Shown here in pieces: positions 43,500-52,477 of a stretch of 64,000 nucleotides of DNA (its first letter is position 1; every line of letters starts with the position of its first letter). The notes below the pieces were generated by a model, which was not told the origin of the DNA, searched no databases, and saw only the letters and a list, made by a program, of their open reading frames with translations. The translations under genes and the position numbers were made by a program. The DNA is from Agarilytica sp045430285 (GTDB lineage Bacteria; Pseudomonadota; Gammaproteobacteria; Pseudomonadales; Cellvibrionaceae), in NCBI GenBank assembly GCA_045430285.1, contig JAILXV010000001.1, positions 1 to 64,000 on the forward strand. The letters run 5' to 3'.

Positions 43500-44472
43500 C
43501 GTTAATACAAATAAAAATATTCACTGGTCAAATGTTGGTGAGGCGGGGACTTATAGTGGTATTTTATTCCTGCTTTGGGTACATAAGTTATTTGGCCGAG
43601 GAGTGTTTAGTTTAGCTTTGTACCCTGTGATGGCCTACTTTATTTTATTTCGTGGTGTGGCTCGCCGCGCATCGTTAGATTTTTTGCATACACATTATTT
43701 GTGTTTTCCTGGTTATTGGCAGCGTCAGCCTGGATATCGTGATGTGTTTCGGCATTTTATCGCCTTTGGGCAATCGATCTTAGATAAGATGTTAGCGTGG
43801 ACGGCATCAATGTCTGAGTCTGAATTTATTGTCGGCGACCGAAAAGCGTTGGACCAATTGCTTAGTGACCCGCGTGGTCAGTTAATTATTGGTTCTCATA
43901 TTGGTAACCTGGAATATTGTCGGGGCTTCGTTCAACGTTATAAAAACAGAACAATTAATATTCTCGTCTACGATCAACACGCTGCAAATTTTGTTGAAAT
44001 GATGTTGCGAATAAACTCAGCATCGAGAGTGCATGTTTATCAGGTTGATCAACTCGATATTCCTACGATGTTGAAGCTGAAACATAAAATTGACCATGGG
44101 GAGTGGCTGTTTATTGCGGGGGATCGCATTCCTCTTAGCGGGGAAAAAAGAACAGTTGCCGTTGAGTTCATGGGGCGAAATGCACAGCTCCCTATTGGGC
44201 CCTATATGCTCGCAAAAACGCTGCAGTGTCCTGTAAAGCTCATGTATTCCTATCGTCTTGAAAAAAAGGTGTTTTTTGATCTGGTGGCGTTCTCCGAGAA
44301 AGTGACCTTGCCACGTAAAGATAGAGAGGCGAAGTTGATCGAATTGGCTCAGAGATTCGCATGGGAGCTTGAAAAGCAATGTTTAAAGGCCCCTTTGCAG
44401 TGGTTTAATTTCTATCCTTATTGGGATGATAGTCAGATCATTGATGAGGGGACGAAAAATGAAGCAGCGTGA
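43483..44472 (+). CDS. LpxL-like acyltransferase of the cluster
   Basis: A 329-aa lysophospholipid/lipid A-type acyltransferase. The HX4E catalytic motif is His139-Glu144 in IIGSHIGNLE. An N-terminal hydrophobic segment (residues 26-58) should anchor it to the inner membrane. ATG 43483 is chosen over ATG 43477, which is too close to AGGA. It overlaps the glycosyltransferase by 17 bp and the next dehydratase by 14 bp. Confidence 0.88.
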   Translation: MTGETSVNTNKNIHWSNVGEAGTYSGILFLLWVHKLFGRGVFSLALYPVMAYFILFRGVARRASLDFLHTHYLCFPGYWQRQPGYRDVFRHFIAFGQSILDKMLAWTASMSESEFIVGDRKALDQLLSDPRGQLIIGSHIGNLEYCRGFVQRYKNRTINILVYDQHAANFVEMMLRINSASRVHVYQVDQLDIPTMLKLKHKIDHGEWLFIAGDRIPLSGEKRTVAVEFMGRNAQLPIGPYMLAKTLQCPVKLMYSYRLEKKVFFDLVAFSEKVTLPRKDREAKLIELAQRFAWELEKQCLKAPLQWFNFYPYWDDSQIIDEGTKNEAA

Positions 44473-44899
44473 ACGACTACTTGAGTTGTTGTCTCATAGG
44501 CCACCAATGCTATTGTTGGATGACGTCTTGAGTGTGGGGGATCGTTTGTCTGAATCAAAAATTTTGATTGATGATGCAAGTGCCTTTTTCGTTTGTGGTA
44601 AGGGCGTACCATCATGGATTGCCGTTGAATATATGGGGCAGACAGCGGCGCTAATTGCGGGCTATCAGTTGGAGAAAGGTATTGTCGGACCTCATGTTGG
44701 CTTTTTGTTAGGCACTCGAAAATTTGAAGTAACTACCCCTTGGTTTCCGCATGCTTCACAGCTCAAAGTGATTTGTCAGGAGTTGGCCGTCGTAGGTGAC
44801 TCTCTAGCAACGTTTGATTGTCGGGTAGAGGACCTAGTCACAGCTTCTGTTTTAGCAAAAGCGAAACTCTCCGTTTTTCGTAAACCTTTAGACCAGTAA
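44459..44899 (+). CDS. Hotdog dehydratase, Glu-half, copy 1 (ApeP-like)
   Basis: A 146-aa ApeP-family hotdog protein. The acidic residue is in VPSWIAVEYMGQTAAL. The His expected 14 residues earlier is absent (the segment reads SAFFVCGKG). GFLLGTRKFEV is shared with copy 2 at 48195-48659. The ATG at 44459 is supported by GAGGGG upstream; an earlier in-frame start at 44426 is not. Confidence 0.85.
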   Translation: MKQRERLLELLSHRPPMLLLDDVLSVGDRLSESKILIDDASAFFVCGKGVPSWIAVEYMGQTAALIAGYQLEKGIVGPHVGFLLGTRKFEVTTPWFPHASQLKVICQELAVVGDSLATFDCRVEDLVTASVLAKAKLSVFRKPLDQ

Positions 44900-44934
44900 A
44901 GTCATTAGAAAATAACGTGAAATAAGGAGCTCCC

Positions 44935-46161
44935 TTGAGCGTTCGTGTTGCAGTCACCGGTGTCGGCGCCATCTCATCTCTAGGCAATGACTGGTCCGAG
45001 GTCAAACCCGCGTTGCTATCTTGTCAGAATAGAGTTCGGTATATGACCGAGTGGGATCAATATACGGAACTGCAGACGCGCTTGGCATCGCCTATCGATC
45101 ATTTTGAGATGCCGTCCAATTACACGCAAAAAAAAATGCGCGGTATGGGGCGCGTTGCTAAATTAGGCGTTGTTGCGACAGAGAAAGCGTTAAAGGATGC
45201 GGGTTTATTTCGGCATGAAGTAATTAGCGATGGTCGAACAGGGGTTGCCTTTGGTTCTGCAACAGGAAGCAGTTCCGCAGCGATGGAATTTTTTAACCTC
45301 CTTGAACATCAATCGATGTCACGTATTAACGGTACAACTTATTTGAGAATGATGAGCCATTCCGCAGCTGTAAATATCAGTGTTTTATTCGGCACAACAG
45401 GCAGAATGTATACCACATCCAGCGCATGTACGGCGGGAAGTCAGGGCATCGGCTATGCCTATGAAGCTATTCGCAGCGGTCAGCAAACGGTTATGTTGGC
45501 GGGTGGCGCTGAAGAATTGTGCCCGACACAGGCTGCTGTTTTTGATACCGTTTATGCAACAAGCCAAAAAAATGCTACGCCGAATACGAGCCCCTGCCCC
45601 TATGATAAGCAACGCGATGGGCTTGTCTTAGGCGAGGGCGCTTGCACGCTGATATTGGAGGAATGGAGCCACGCTGAAAAACGCGGCGCAAAAATATTAG
45701 CGGAGGTGGTTGGTTACGGAACCAACACAGATGGAAGCCATTTGGTGCGCCCGAACCAGTCGACGATGAGCGAGGTTATGCGATTGAGCTTACGGGATGC
45801 AGGAATTAATGCTGGGGCAATTGATTATATTTCTGGTCATGGTACGTCAACTGTTCATGGCGATATTGCAGAAACTCTGGCGACTGAATCGGTACTTGGT
45901 AGGGATACTCCCATTAGTACGATCAAAAGTTATATTGGACACAGTTTAGGTGCGTGTGGCTCGTTAGAGGCATGGCTGGCGATCGCAATGATGAACGAAG
46001 ACTGGTTTTCGCCTAATGTAAATCTGAAGCAAATAGACGATCGTTGCGCAGCTCTTGATTATATTGTGCAGGAGCCGAGAGAGTTAAAGGCCAAATATGT
46101 TATGAGTAATAACTTTGCTTTTGGCGGTATCAACACGTCCCTAATTTTTAAGCGGGTATAA
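44935..46161 (+). CDS. Beta-ketoacyl-ACP synthase, ApeR-like copy 1
   Basis: A 408-aa FabF-type ketosynthase with full catalytic triad: Cys165 (SSACTAGSQGIGYAYEA), His302 (SGHGTSTVHGD) and His336 (GHSLGACG). It begins at TTG with AAGGAG 6 nt upstream. It is a clear paralogue of the convergent KS at 46192-47427 (for example MLAGGAEELC and NNFAFGGINTSLIFK in both). Role: chain initiation or elongation on the polyene ACP. Confidence 0.92.
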   Translation: MSVRVAVTGVGAISSLGNDWSEVKPALLSCQNRVRYMTEWDQYTELQTRLASPIDHFEMPSNYTQKKMRGMGRVAKLGVVATEKALKDAGLFRHEVISDGRTGVAFGSATGSSSAAMEFFNLLEHQSMSRINGTTYLRMMSHSAAVNISVLFGTTGRMYTTSSACTAGSQGIGYAYEAIRSGQQTVMLAGGAEELCPTQAAVFDTVYATSQKNATPNTSPCPYDKQRDGLVLGEGACTLILEEWSHAEKRGAKILAEVVGYGTNTDGSHLVRPNQSTMSEVMRLSLRDAGINAGAIDYISGHGTSTVHGDIAETLATESVLGRDTPISTIKSYIGHSLGACGSLEAWLAIAMMNEDWFSPNVNLKQIDDRCAALDYIVQEPRELKAKYVMSNNFAFGGINTSLIFKRV

Positions 46162-46191
46162 AGTACAAGACACATTTTTTGAGTATTCGAA

Positions 46192-47427
46192 TTATTCTTC
46201 ATACTTTTTAAATATGAGTGAGGTATTGATACCGCCAAAAGCAAAGTTATTACTCATAACCATATTTATTTTAGATGCTCGCCCATTTCCTTTGACATAA
46301 TCCAACTTGGCACACTCTTCAGCGACATTATCGAGATTTAATGTGGGTGCGAGCCAGCTGTCATTCATCATATTAATACTGGCCCAGGCTTCTATTGCGC
46401 CGCATGCGCCAAGGGTGTGTCCAATATGGCCCTTGAGAGAGCTAAAAGGCGTCTTACTACCAAAAATTGCATGGGTCGCGCTTGATTCAGCAATGTCACC
46501 AATTTGGGTTGCTGTCCCGTGCGCATTTACGTAACCGATGTCGTTGGCGTTAACACTCGCATCATTTAGCGTGAGTTGCATTACCGTTCCCATTGTTTCT
46601 GCTGTGGGTTGTGTCACATGATTACCGTCACAGTTTGTTCCGAAACCAATCAGTTCCGCGAGTATTGTGCCCCCGCGCTGTTTTGCGTGCTCGAACTCCT
46701 CCAGCACTAACGTGCATGCGCCTTCGCCGATGACTAGCCCGTCACGATCTTTATCGAAAGGGCGTGGAGTTTTAGACGGCGTATTATTTTTTAAGCTCGT
46801 CGCATAAAGTGTATCGAAAATAGCTGCTTCCGAAGCGCATAGTTCTTCGGCACCACCCGCCAACATAATTGTTTGTTTACCGTTTTGAATGGCTTCATAG
46901 GCATAGCCAATACCTTGGCTACCTGATGTGCAGGCAGTGGATGTATTAATTACTCTGCCTTGTAAACCAAAAAATACAGCAATGTTTACTGCGGCCGTAT
47001 GGCCCATCATTCGGATATAAGTGGTTGCATTAACATCTGAAATATCTGAATCAGAAATCAATTTCGTGAAATCTTTCATGGCGTCAGTTGAGCCCGTGCA
47101 AGATCCATACGAAACACCAGTATTTCCGTCACCAATAATAGTGTGTTCGGATAACCCAGATTGCGCTATAGCCTGTTCTGTTGCTCTTACGGCCATCTTG
47201 GAGACTTTACCCATTGTACGCATTTTTTTTCGGGTGTAATGCGCGGGGAGTGAAAAGTCTTTTATGGGGGCCGCAAGGCGCGTATTCAGTTCTTTAATGT
47301 TTTCCCATTCAGGTATGTATTCAACGCCGCTTTGCCCTTGTTGAATATTTTTTTTGAACTCTTCCCAGGAATTCCCCAAGGGCGTGATCGCGGACATACC
47401 TGTAATAACAACACGTTTTTTAATCAT
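46192..47427 (-). CDS. Beta-ketoacyl-ACP synthase, ApeR-like copy 2
   Basis: A 411-aa ketosynthase with Cys166 (TSTACTSGSQGIGYAYEA), His303 (NAHGTATQIGD) and His337 (GHIGHTLGACG). It follows the ketoreductase by 3 bp, the order (ApeP-ApeQ-ApeR) known from enterobacterial aryl polyene clusters. It is convergent with its paralogue, 30 bp apart, with no terminator hairpin between them. Confidence 0.93.
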   Translation of the reverse strand: MIKKRVVITGMSAITPLGNSWEEFKKNIQQGQSGVEYIPEWENIKELNTRLAAPIKDFSLPAHYTRKKMRTMGKVSKMAVRATEQAIAQSGLSEHTIIGDGNTGVSYGSCTGSTDAMKDFTKLISDSDISDVNATTYIRMMGHTAAVNIAVFFGLQGRVINTSTACTSGSQGIGYAYEAIQNGKQTIMLAGGAEELCASEAAIFDTLYATSLKNNTPSKTPRPFDKDRDGLVIGEGACTLVLEEFEHAKQRGGTILAELIGFGTNCDGNHVTQPTAETMGTVMQLTLNDASVNANDIGYVNAHGTATQIGDIAESSATHAIFGSKTPFSSLKGHIGHTLGACGAIEAWASINMMNDSWLAPTLNLDNVAEECAKLDYVKGNGRASKINMVMSNNFAFGGINTSLIFKKYEE

Positions 47428-47430
47428 GGT

Positions 47431-48159
47431 TTAACACATGCCGCCATTTACACTAAGCACTTGTCGGGTAATATACCCAGCTTCTTTAGACATTAAAAAA
47501 TTCACTGCGGCCGCTACTTCTTCAGCTTGCCCAAAGCGTTTCATAGGAATCAATTTCATTGCCTCATCTTGATATATATCTTCAATCATTTCAGTCTCGA
47601 TGACGCCAGGTGCGACGCAGTTAACGGTGATTTTTCTTTTTGCCAGTTCAATCGCAAGGGCTTTTGTCGCACCGATTATTCCCGCTTTCGCAGCGCTGTA
47701 ATTTGTTTGGCCTCGGTTACCAACCAAGCCAGAAACAGAGGACAATGTCACGATACGACCGCCTTTACGTAAACGTATCATGGGCATTATCAGCGGGTTT
47801 AGTACGTTGTAAAAAGCATCGAGATTGGTATGTATAACCGTATCCCAATCTTCCCCTGTGAGCGCAGGAAAAGCATTATCTTTTGCGATTCCAGCATTAC
47901 ACACCGCGCCGTAGTACGCGCCGTTTTGTGCTATATCACATTCTAGCGCGCTTTTTACTTGCTCTCTGTCGGTAACGTCAAACTGAATAATACTGGCTGT
48001 GCCACCATTTTCCCTGATTGTTGTCATGACTTCTTCAGCCATATTGTGATTGGCATTGTAGTGCACGCATACATCAAAGCCGGCTTCTCCGAGTTTTATG
48101 GCGCAAGATTTTCCTATTCCTCGGCTGGCACCCGTAACTATTATTCGTTGTAAATTCAA
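47431..48159 (-). CDS. 3-oxoacyl-ACP reductase (ApeQ/FabG-like)
   Basis: A 242-aa short-chain dehydrogenase. The NAD(P) loop is VTGASRGIGKS (residues 9-19), the structural NAG is at 88-90, and catalytic Asn112, Ser141, Tyr154 and Lys158 are visible (VSGLVGNRGQTNYSAAKAG). It is the only ketoreductase of the cluster. Confidence 0.94.
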   Translation of the reverse strand: MNLQRIIVTGASRGIGKSCAIKLGEAGFDVCVHYNANHNMAEEVMTTIRENGGTASIIQFDVTDREQVKSALECDIAQNGAYYGAVCNAGIAKDNAFPALTGEDWDTVIHTNLDAFYNVLNPLIMPMIRLRKGGRIVTLSSVSGLVGNRGQTNYSAAKAGIIGATKALAIELAKRKITVNCVAPGVIETEMIEDIYQDEAMKLIPMKRFGQAEEVAAAVNFLMSKEAGYITRQVLSVNGGMC

Positions 48160-48194
48160 TGTTATTTACCTTTTAAACGTTCAAAGTTTCAGAT

Positions 48195-48659
48195 TTATTT
48201 GTGTCTGTTAATAATGGCAAACGGATCTTTAGGCATTGCCCCTTTTATTATGGCGCTCGCCAGTTCTTCTCCGTTTACACCGTGTATTGTGCAGGAATGT
48301 ACACCGAGGTCGGCTTCGTTCTTCATGTATTCGTCGACGTGGATAACTACTTTTTCTCCCACGTCAAAGTAGGGCTTGGCTACTTGATATCGTTTTGTGC
48401 CAAGAAAAAAACCGATTGATATTGGGCGTTTTTCTTCAATTCGTTGCACACCTTCTAGTGCGAGAATAGTTTGGCACATATATTCTAATCCGACCCACGT
48501 AGGTATTTTACCTTGGGCGTTAGAAAAAGGACATTTGGGATGATGGTATACAATTGCTTCCAAATTTGTTTCACCAAATTGACTGATTTCATCAATTAAC
48601 AGCATGCCTCCACTCTGTTTCATGAGCATGTCTGGAGTGTGGGAGGTACCTTTTGTCAT
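48195..48659 (-). CDS. Hotdog dehydratase, Glu-half, copy 2 (ApeP-like)
   Basis: A 154-aa ApeP-family protein. The Glu is in IPTWVGLEYMCQTILALEG; no His stands 14 residues before it (PFSNAQGK). GFFLGTKRYQV matches copy 1. The gene overlaps the exporter stop by 4 bp (ATGA). Confidence 0.87.
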   Translation of the reverse strand: MTKGTSHTPDMLMKQSGGMLLIDEISQFGETNLEAIVYHHPKCPFSNAQGKIPTWVGLEYMCQTILALEGVQRIEEKRPISIGFFLGTKRYQVAKPYFDVGEKVVIHVDEYMKNEADLGVHSCTIHGVNGEELASAIIKGAMPKDPFAIINRHK

Positions 48660-50971
48660 ACCAACCTTCCTTGAAGTCTGAATTTAGCAAATAAAATGGT
48701 GCCTAGTAAATTGCAGGTGTTACCTATTAGAACGGTTAAGCCAAAAGCGCTTACGATAGGGAGGCTGCTAGTGCTAAGTAGGCCGAACGACAATGCACTC
48801 GTGAGTGCCGATAGCAATATCGCGTGTAGCGTCGTATTGGAAGCCGAGTCCTCACTTAATTCGGATACAAAAATCACATAATCCATGCCTAACCCAATAA
48901 TTAAAAATAGCGCCATCACATGAAATAAGGTAAGCGTAATACTCAATAGTGAAAAGATGCTAAGTGTTAGGAGAATAGATGAAACAGGGATTGTTAAAAG
49001 CGAGAGCATACTTATGCGCCTGTATCGAATCAACAGCAATGCGGCGATAAGACAGATACCAATGGCGACAAGCTTACTGGCGGATATCCGTTGCGCAGCA
49101 ATACTTTGTTTAGCCATCTCTGATGTTTGAATAAAATGGATGTCGGATGAGTGCTTGGCGGCCAGCTTAAGGGTCTCGATGTGAGCGTTTTTTGGAATAA
49201 GTATAAAGCTATAGTAACTATCGTTTTGAGTAAGCCACAGAGGCGGTATCGCCGATCCCATTGCATCCATAAATGCGTCTGGGCTTAGAATTACACCTTC
49301 GGCGTTCACGTAGGCACGTTCATTCTCCACAATAGCGTCATCGGAAATAAGTTTATCAGTTAAAAATTGGCTATATAGTCCGCCGTGCCTATATATTCGT
49401 TGTTGTGCTCGATAGCTTTGGTCTTGCATCTTTGGCGATGGAACAAATGATGCGATGCTTAAAAGTGACGTGTTGCCGTTCGTTGTTATGACTTGGTTTA
49501 TCCGCTGGTAGAGCTCGTCTGGCGATTTTCCTTTTACTATCAAATAGTTCCCTGGTTCGTAGGCGGACGTGAGTCGTGCTACCTGCATTTCCTCTTTTAA
49601 TAATTGAGGGTCGGGAGTAAAAAAGATACGAGGGTTGTCGCTGGTAAGCAATCTTGGAATAGCGATAACGCCGAGCAGGGTAATACCCACAAATATAAAC
49701 AAGATATGTTTCTTGGTTGCTATTGGTGCTAAAAGGGTTTCTAGACATTTGATGATAAATGATACTGGGGCGTCGTAGCGTTTTAGTGTATCACCTTTAA
49801 AATAGGGCCCAGCAGCTATCACCATTAGCCATGCCCCAATAAGCCCAAGGACAGAGAACAGTGCGACGCGTTGAAGGGCTTCAAGAGAAGAAAAGCTGAG
49901 TGCGGCATACCCGATGACTGATGTCACAAGGCTTAATGCTAAGGCGCTATGGAAGCGCCCCTGTTTTTTTAAGTTTTCTGCATCATGGTGGTAGTAGTGG
50001 TGCAGAGTGTAGTCGACGACTACTCCTATGAGGCTCGCACCGAAAATTATGGTGATAACGTGAACAGAAGAAAAGAATAGTTGGCACGCTATAAAGGCGA
50101 AAGCTAAGCCAAATGTGATCGAAATTAGGGGTAATATTAATGGTTTTATTGAACGAAAAATGATGAGAAATAGAAGTAAAATACCAAATGTTGAAAGGCT
50201 GCTAATGGAGCGTATATCGTGTTCGGATTTTTTTGCGGCATCCGTAGCAAAAAATATTATGCCTGAATGTAAAAAAGTAATACTGCTATGATTTTTGGAT
50301 ATTTCGTGTTTTATCTGCGTTAGCTGTTCTTCAATATGCTTTTGCTCTCTCAAAGATAGCGCATCCCCTTTTATTATGAAGTTTATAGGGCTGTGGTAAA
50401 TACGTCTGTTCTCATATGTGCTCTCTAAAATAATGTCCGTACTTTGGTTGTTGTTTTCTACTATAAATTCTGAGAGGAAGCCAAAGGGGTCTTGGGTGAT
50501 CGAAAATAATTGGGTTGCACTTTCTAAGCTAAAAAGCCGACTTTCTGCATTTGTTAGGAGTTCATCGTCCGTACTAGAGGAAAGCTTTGCTAAGCGGGTT
50601 TTTGAAACCAGACTAAAACGATGAGATGCTAATAGTGTTTTCAGGTTATCTATCTGGGTATTGCTATCAACAAGGATAAAACTATTGTTTGAAAAATCGA
50701 ACTCATCGAAAAAATAATCGATAGCTTCTTCAAGTTCATCTTCATCGCGTGAAGATAGAACAAGCGTAAAGCGCCGCTCTATAGAGGATGATACCTTGTC
50801 TATCGCACCTTGAACGTTTGGGTCGTTTAGTAAGATGGGTGCAAGCGTTTTTAAATCAGACTCAATATTTATGTTTATTCGAAATGGTGAGGTAAGCAGT
50901 AGCAGCCCAGTTAGTAGCGATAGAGCGACGAGTAGTTGGCATACGTTAGTCAGGCGTGTCGCAAGCGGCAT
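48656..50971 (-). CDS. MMPL/RND-family exporter (ApeM-like)
   Basis: A 771-aa inner-membrane transporter. One N-terminal helix (LLVALSLLTGLLLLTSPF) precedes a periplasmic loop of about 200 residues. A five-helix block follows (for example VHVITIIFGASLIGVVVDYT), then a second loop, then another five-helix block (LFHVMALFLIIGLGMDYVIF). Both blocks carry the GxxxDY-type MMPL motif. It probably moves the finished polyene lipid across the inner membrane, working with the LolA-like gene next to it. Confidence 0.92.
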   Translation of the reverse strand: MPLATRLTNVCQLLVALSLLTGLLLLTSPFRININIESDLKTLAPILLNDPNVQGAIDKVSSSIERRFTLVLSSRDEDELEEAIDYFFDEFDFSNNSFILVDSNTQIDNLKTLLASHRFSLVSKTRLAKLSSSTDDELLTNAESRLFSLESATQLFSITQDPFGFLSEFIVENNNQSTDIILESTYENRRIYHSPINFIIKGDALSLREQKHIEEQLTQIKHEISKNHSSITFLHSGIIFFATDAAKKSEHDIRSISSLSTFGILLLFLIIFRSIKPLILPLISITFGLAFAFIACQLFFSSVHVITIIFGASLIGVVVDYTLHHYYHHDAENLKKQGRFHSALALSLVTSVIGYAALSFSSLEALQRVALFSVLGLIGAWLMVIAAGPYFKGDTLKRYDAPVSFIIKCLETLLAPIATKKHILFIFVGITLLGVIAIPRLLTSDNPRIFFTPDPQLLKEEMQVARLTSAYEPGNYLIVKGKSPDELYQRINQVITTNGNTSLLSIASFVPSPKMQDQSYRAQQRIYRHGGLYSQFLTDKLISDDAIVENERAYVNAEGVILSPDAFMDAMGSAIPPLWLTQNDSYYSFILIPKNAHIETLKLAAKHSSDIHFIQTSEMAKQSIAAQRISASKLVAIGICLIAALLLIRYRRISMLSLLTIPVSSILLTLSIFSLLSITLTLFHVMALFLIIGLGMDYVIFVSELSEDSASNTTLHAILLSALTSALSFGLLSTSSLPIVSAFGLTVLIGNTCNLLGTILFAKFRLQGRLV

Positions 50972-50995
50972 AGGAGGGGCTCTGAATTAAAGTGC

Positions 50996-51619
50996 CTAAA
51001 ATAGGAAATTACACGCTGATGGTAGCGCAGTATAGATTTTCCCGCAGCTATGAAGGTCCAGCGTGTCGTAATTTTTCGTATCACTTATCTCAAGAACCAA
51101 CCGTTGTTCAGGTAATAAGTCAATCGAAATGATGGACGTATCGTGTTGTTTACGAAGTGTTATTGACGAAATAAATTTTTTCATTCGCCGATTTTTGGGC
51201 GTGAGTACGGTGTTGTTACTGGAGGTGCTTTCTGTAAAATATTTCTTTAAGTATTGGGCGTTTCCTCCAATGATGCCGTTGAGCAATTTGCCTATATGTT
51301 GGTGTGCTCTGTTGTTTATGGGCTTGGCGTGGTCGTCATCTATTGTGAATTGTTTTCCGTTTGATGTGTAGATAAGCGTTTCGCTGATGGGGGATTCTGT
51401 TCCCCAAATCAAACCCGCTTTACATGAAAAAATAAATCTTCCCGATGAGTTTAGGGGCGATTTGATGCCTTCCAGCGTTTTTGATTGAGCATACGTGCCA
51501 GAGGCGTAGCATGTTTCAGGTATCATTTTTTCAAGAGGGAGGCTTATGCCGGTGATGCTGAGGCTAATCGTGATAAAAAATGAGGTGATATGAAAAATGC
51601 GGAGGCGTAAGGGTTTCAT
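50996..51619 (-). CDS. LolA-like outer-membrane lipoprotein carrier of the cluster
   Basis: A 207-aa periplasmic protein with a signal peptide (residues 1-26, ITSFFITISLSITGISL). The LolA-like segment is AQSKTLEGIKSPLNSSGRFI and FSCKAGLIWGTESP, typical of aryl polyene cluster members. It could chaperone the pigment lipid through the periplasm. It shares 4 bp with the thioesterase gene. Confidence 0.82.
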   Translation of the reverse strand: MKPLRLRIFHITSFFITISLSITGISLPLEKMIPETCYASGTYAQSKTLEGIKSPLNSSGRFIFSCKAGLIWGTESPISETLIYTSNGKQFTIDDDHAKPINNRAHQHIGKLLNGIIGGNAQYLKKYFTESTSSNNTVLTPKNRRMKKFISSITLRKQHDTSIISIDLLPEQRLVLEISDTKNYDTLDLHSCGKIYTALPSACNFLF

Positions 51620-52023
51620 TGAAAAGCCTCCACCTTTTCAGTGAATACGCTTGGACATTGTAGCCGCATCTCTTTTGTCGCTATGTTTACGGCCGCTTGA
51701 ACCGTTTGAGCGGTAGTCAATTTCTTATTACTGTTCAAGTCGCTTATTTTGTACTGAATTTTTATGCGGTATTCCCATTCCGTTAGAGTTGCTGAGATAT
51801 GTATGTGTTGCCCAAACGTGATCGGTTGGATGTATTTGATATGCATATCAATGATTGGGAAGCCGTATCCAGACTCGGCCATGGCTTGATAGCTATAGCC
51901 AATTTTTTCTAATAGTTTACAGCGTGCTAGCTCTAGATACTTGGCGTAGTGGCCGTGCCATACAATATTCATCGAATCGACGTCAAAGAATGGGACTTCA
52001 AGTGTGAGGTTTTCGCTGATCAT
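51616..52023 (-). CDS. Hotdog thioesterase (4HBT/YbgC-like)
   Basis: A 135-aa acyl-CoA/ACP thioesterase. The family motif is FFDVDSMNIVWHGHYAKYLE with Asp16 as likely catalytic residue. In the cluster it could release the finished chain or edit stalled intermediates. Confidence 0.88.
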   Translation of the reverse strand: MISENLTLEVPFFDVDSMNIVWHGHYAKYLELARCKLLEKIGYSYQAMAESGYGFPIIDMHIKYIQPITFGQHIHISATLTEWEYRIKIQYKISDLNSNKKLTTAQTVQAAVNIATKEMRLQCPSVFTEKVEAFQ

Positions 52024-52056
52024 TGAGCCTCATCCCAAGAGGAGTATCTGGGGCAA

Positions 52057-52332
52057 CTAAGCGCTAGCTTGTTCGCCATTTTGTTCCTGTATCAATCGGT
52101 GGACCGCATTGACGACATCCCCTATGGTTCTGACCTCTTGAAAGCTTTCCAAAGCCATTTTTTTACCCGTAATTTGCTTGAGTTCGATCATCAGATCAAC
52201 CGCATCGATACTATCGATATCTAAGTCATCTTTCAGCTGTGCTTCTAGTGTTATCGTTTCTGAGTCGATTTCGAACTGTGTTGATAACACTTCAGAAATA
52301 TGGCCGAAAATTTCTTCCTTTGTATGCGTCAT
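52057..52332 (-). CDS. Acyl carrier protein 2
   Basis: A 91-aa ACP with the phosphopantetheine Ser41 in DDLDIDSIDAVDLM. The ATG at 52332 (MTHTKEEIF) is chosen over the GTG at 52359 because it gives a normal ACP start. One of two ACPs in the cluster; probably the chain-elongation carrier. Confidence 0.9.
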   Translation of the reverse strand: MTHTKEEIFGHISEVLSTQFEIDSETITLEAQLKDDLDIDSIDAVDLMIELKQITGKKMALESFQEVRTIGDVVNAVHRLIQEQNGEQASA

Positions 52333-52436
52333 ACTGCGTTTTCTTAAATTTGGGCTCACATATTGAGAGCGTATTACGTCAAGGTGAGAGCGACAATTGA
52401 ATAAAAAACAACCTAATTTACCGCCTGTTGCGCGCG

Positions 52437-52445
52437 ATTATATCA
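52437..52445 (-). promoter_or_regulatory. Internal extended -10 promoter upstream of ACP 2
   Basis: On the minus strand TGATATAAT is an extended -10 element followed by CGCGCGC. The 13-mer TATAATCGCGCGC recurs exactly at the promoter of the KS gene near 59.97 kb. It lies 104 bp before the ACP start. Confidence 0.5.
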
Positions 52446-52477
52446 CTTAAAAATGAAAACTCCTGAGGAAATTACCG

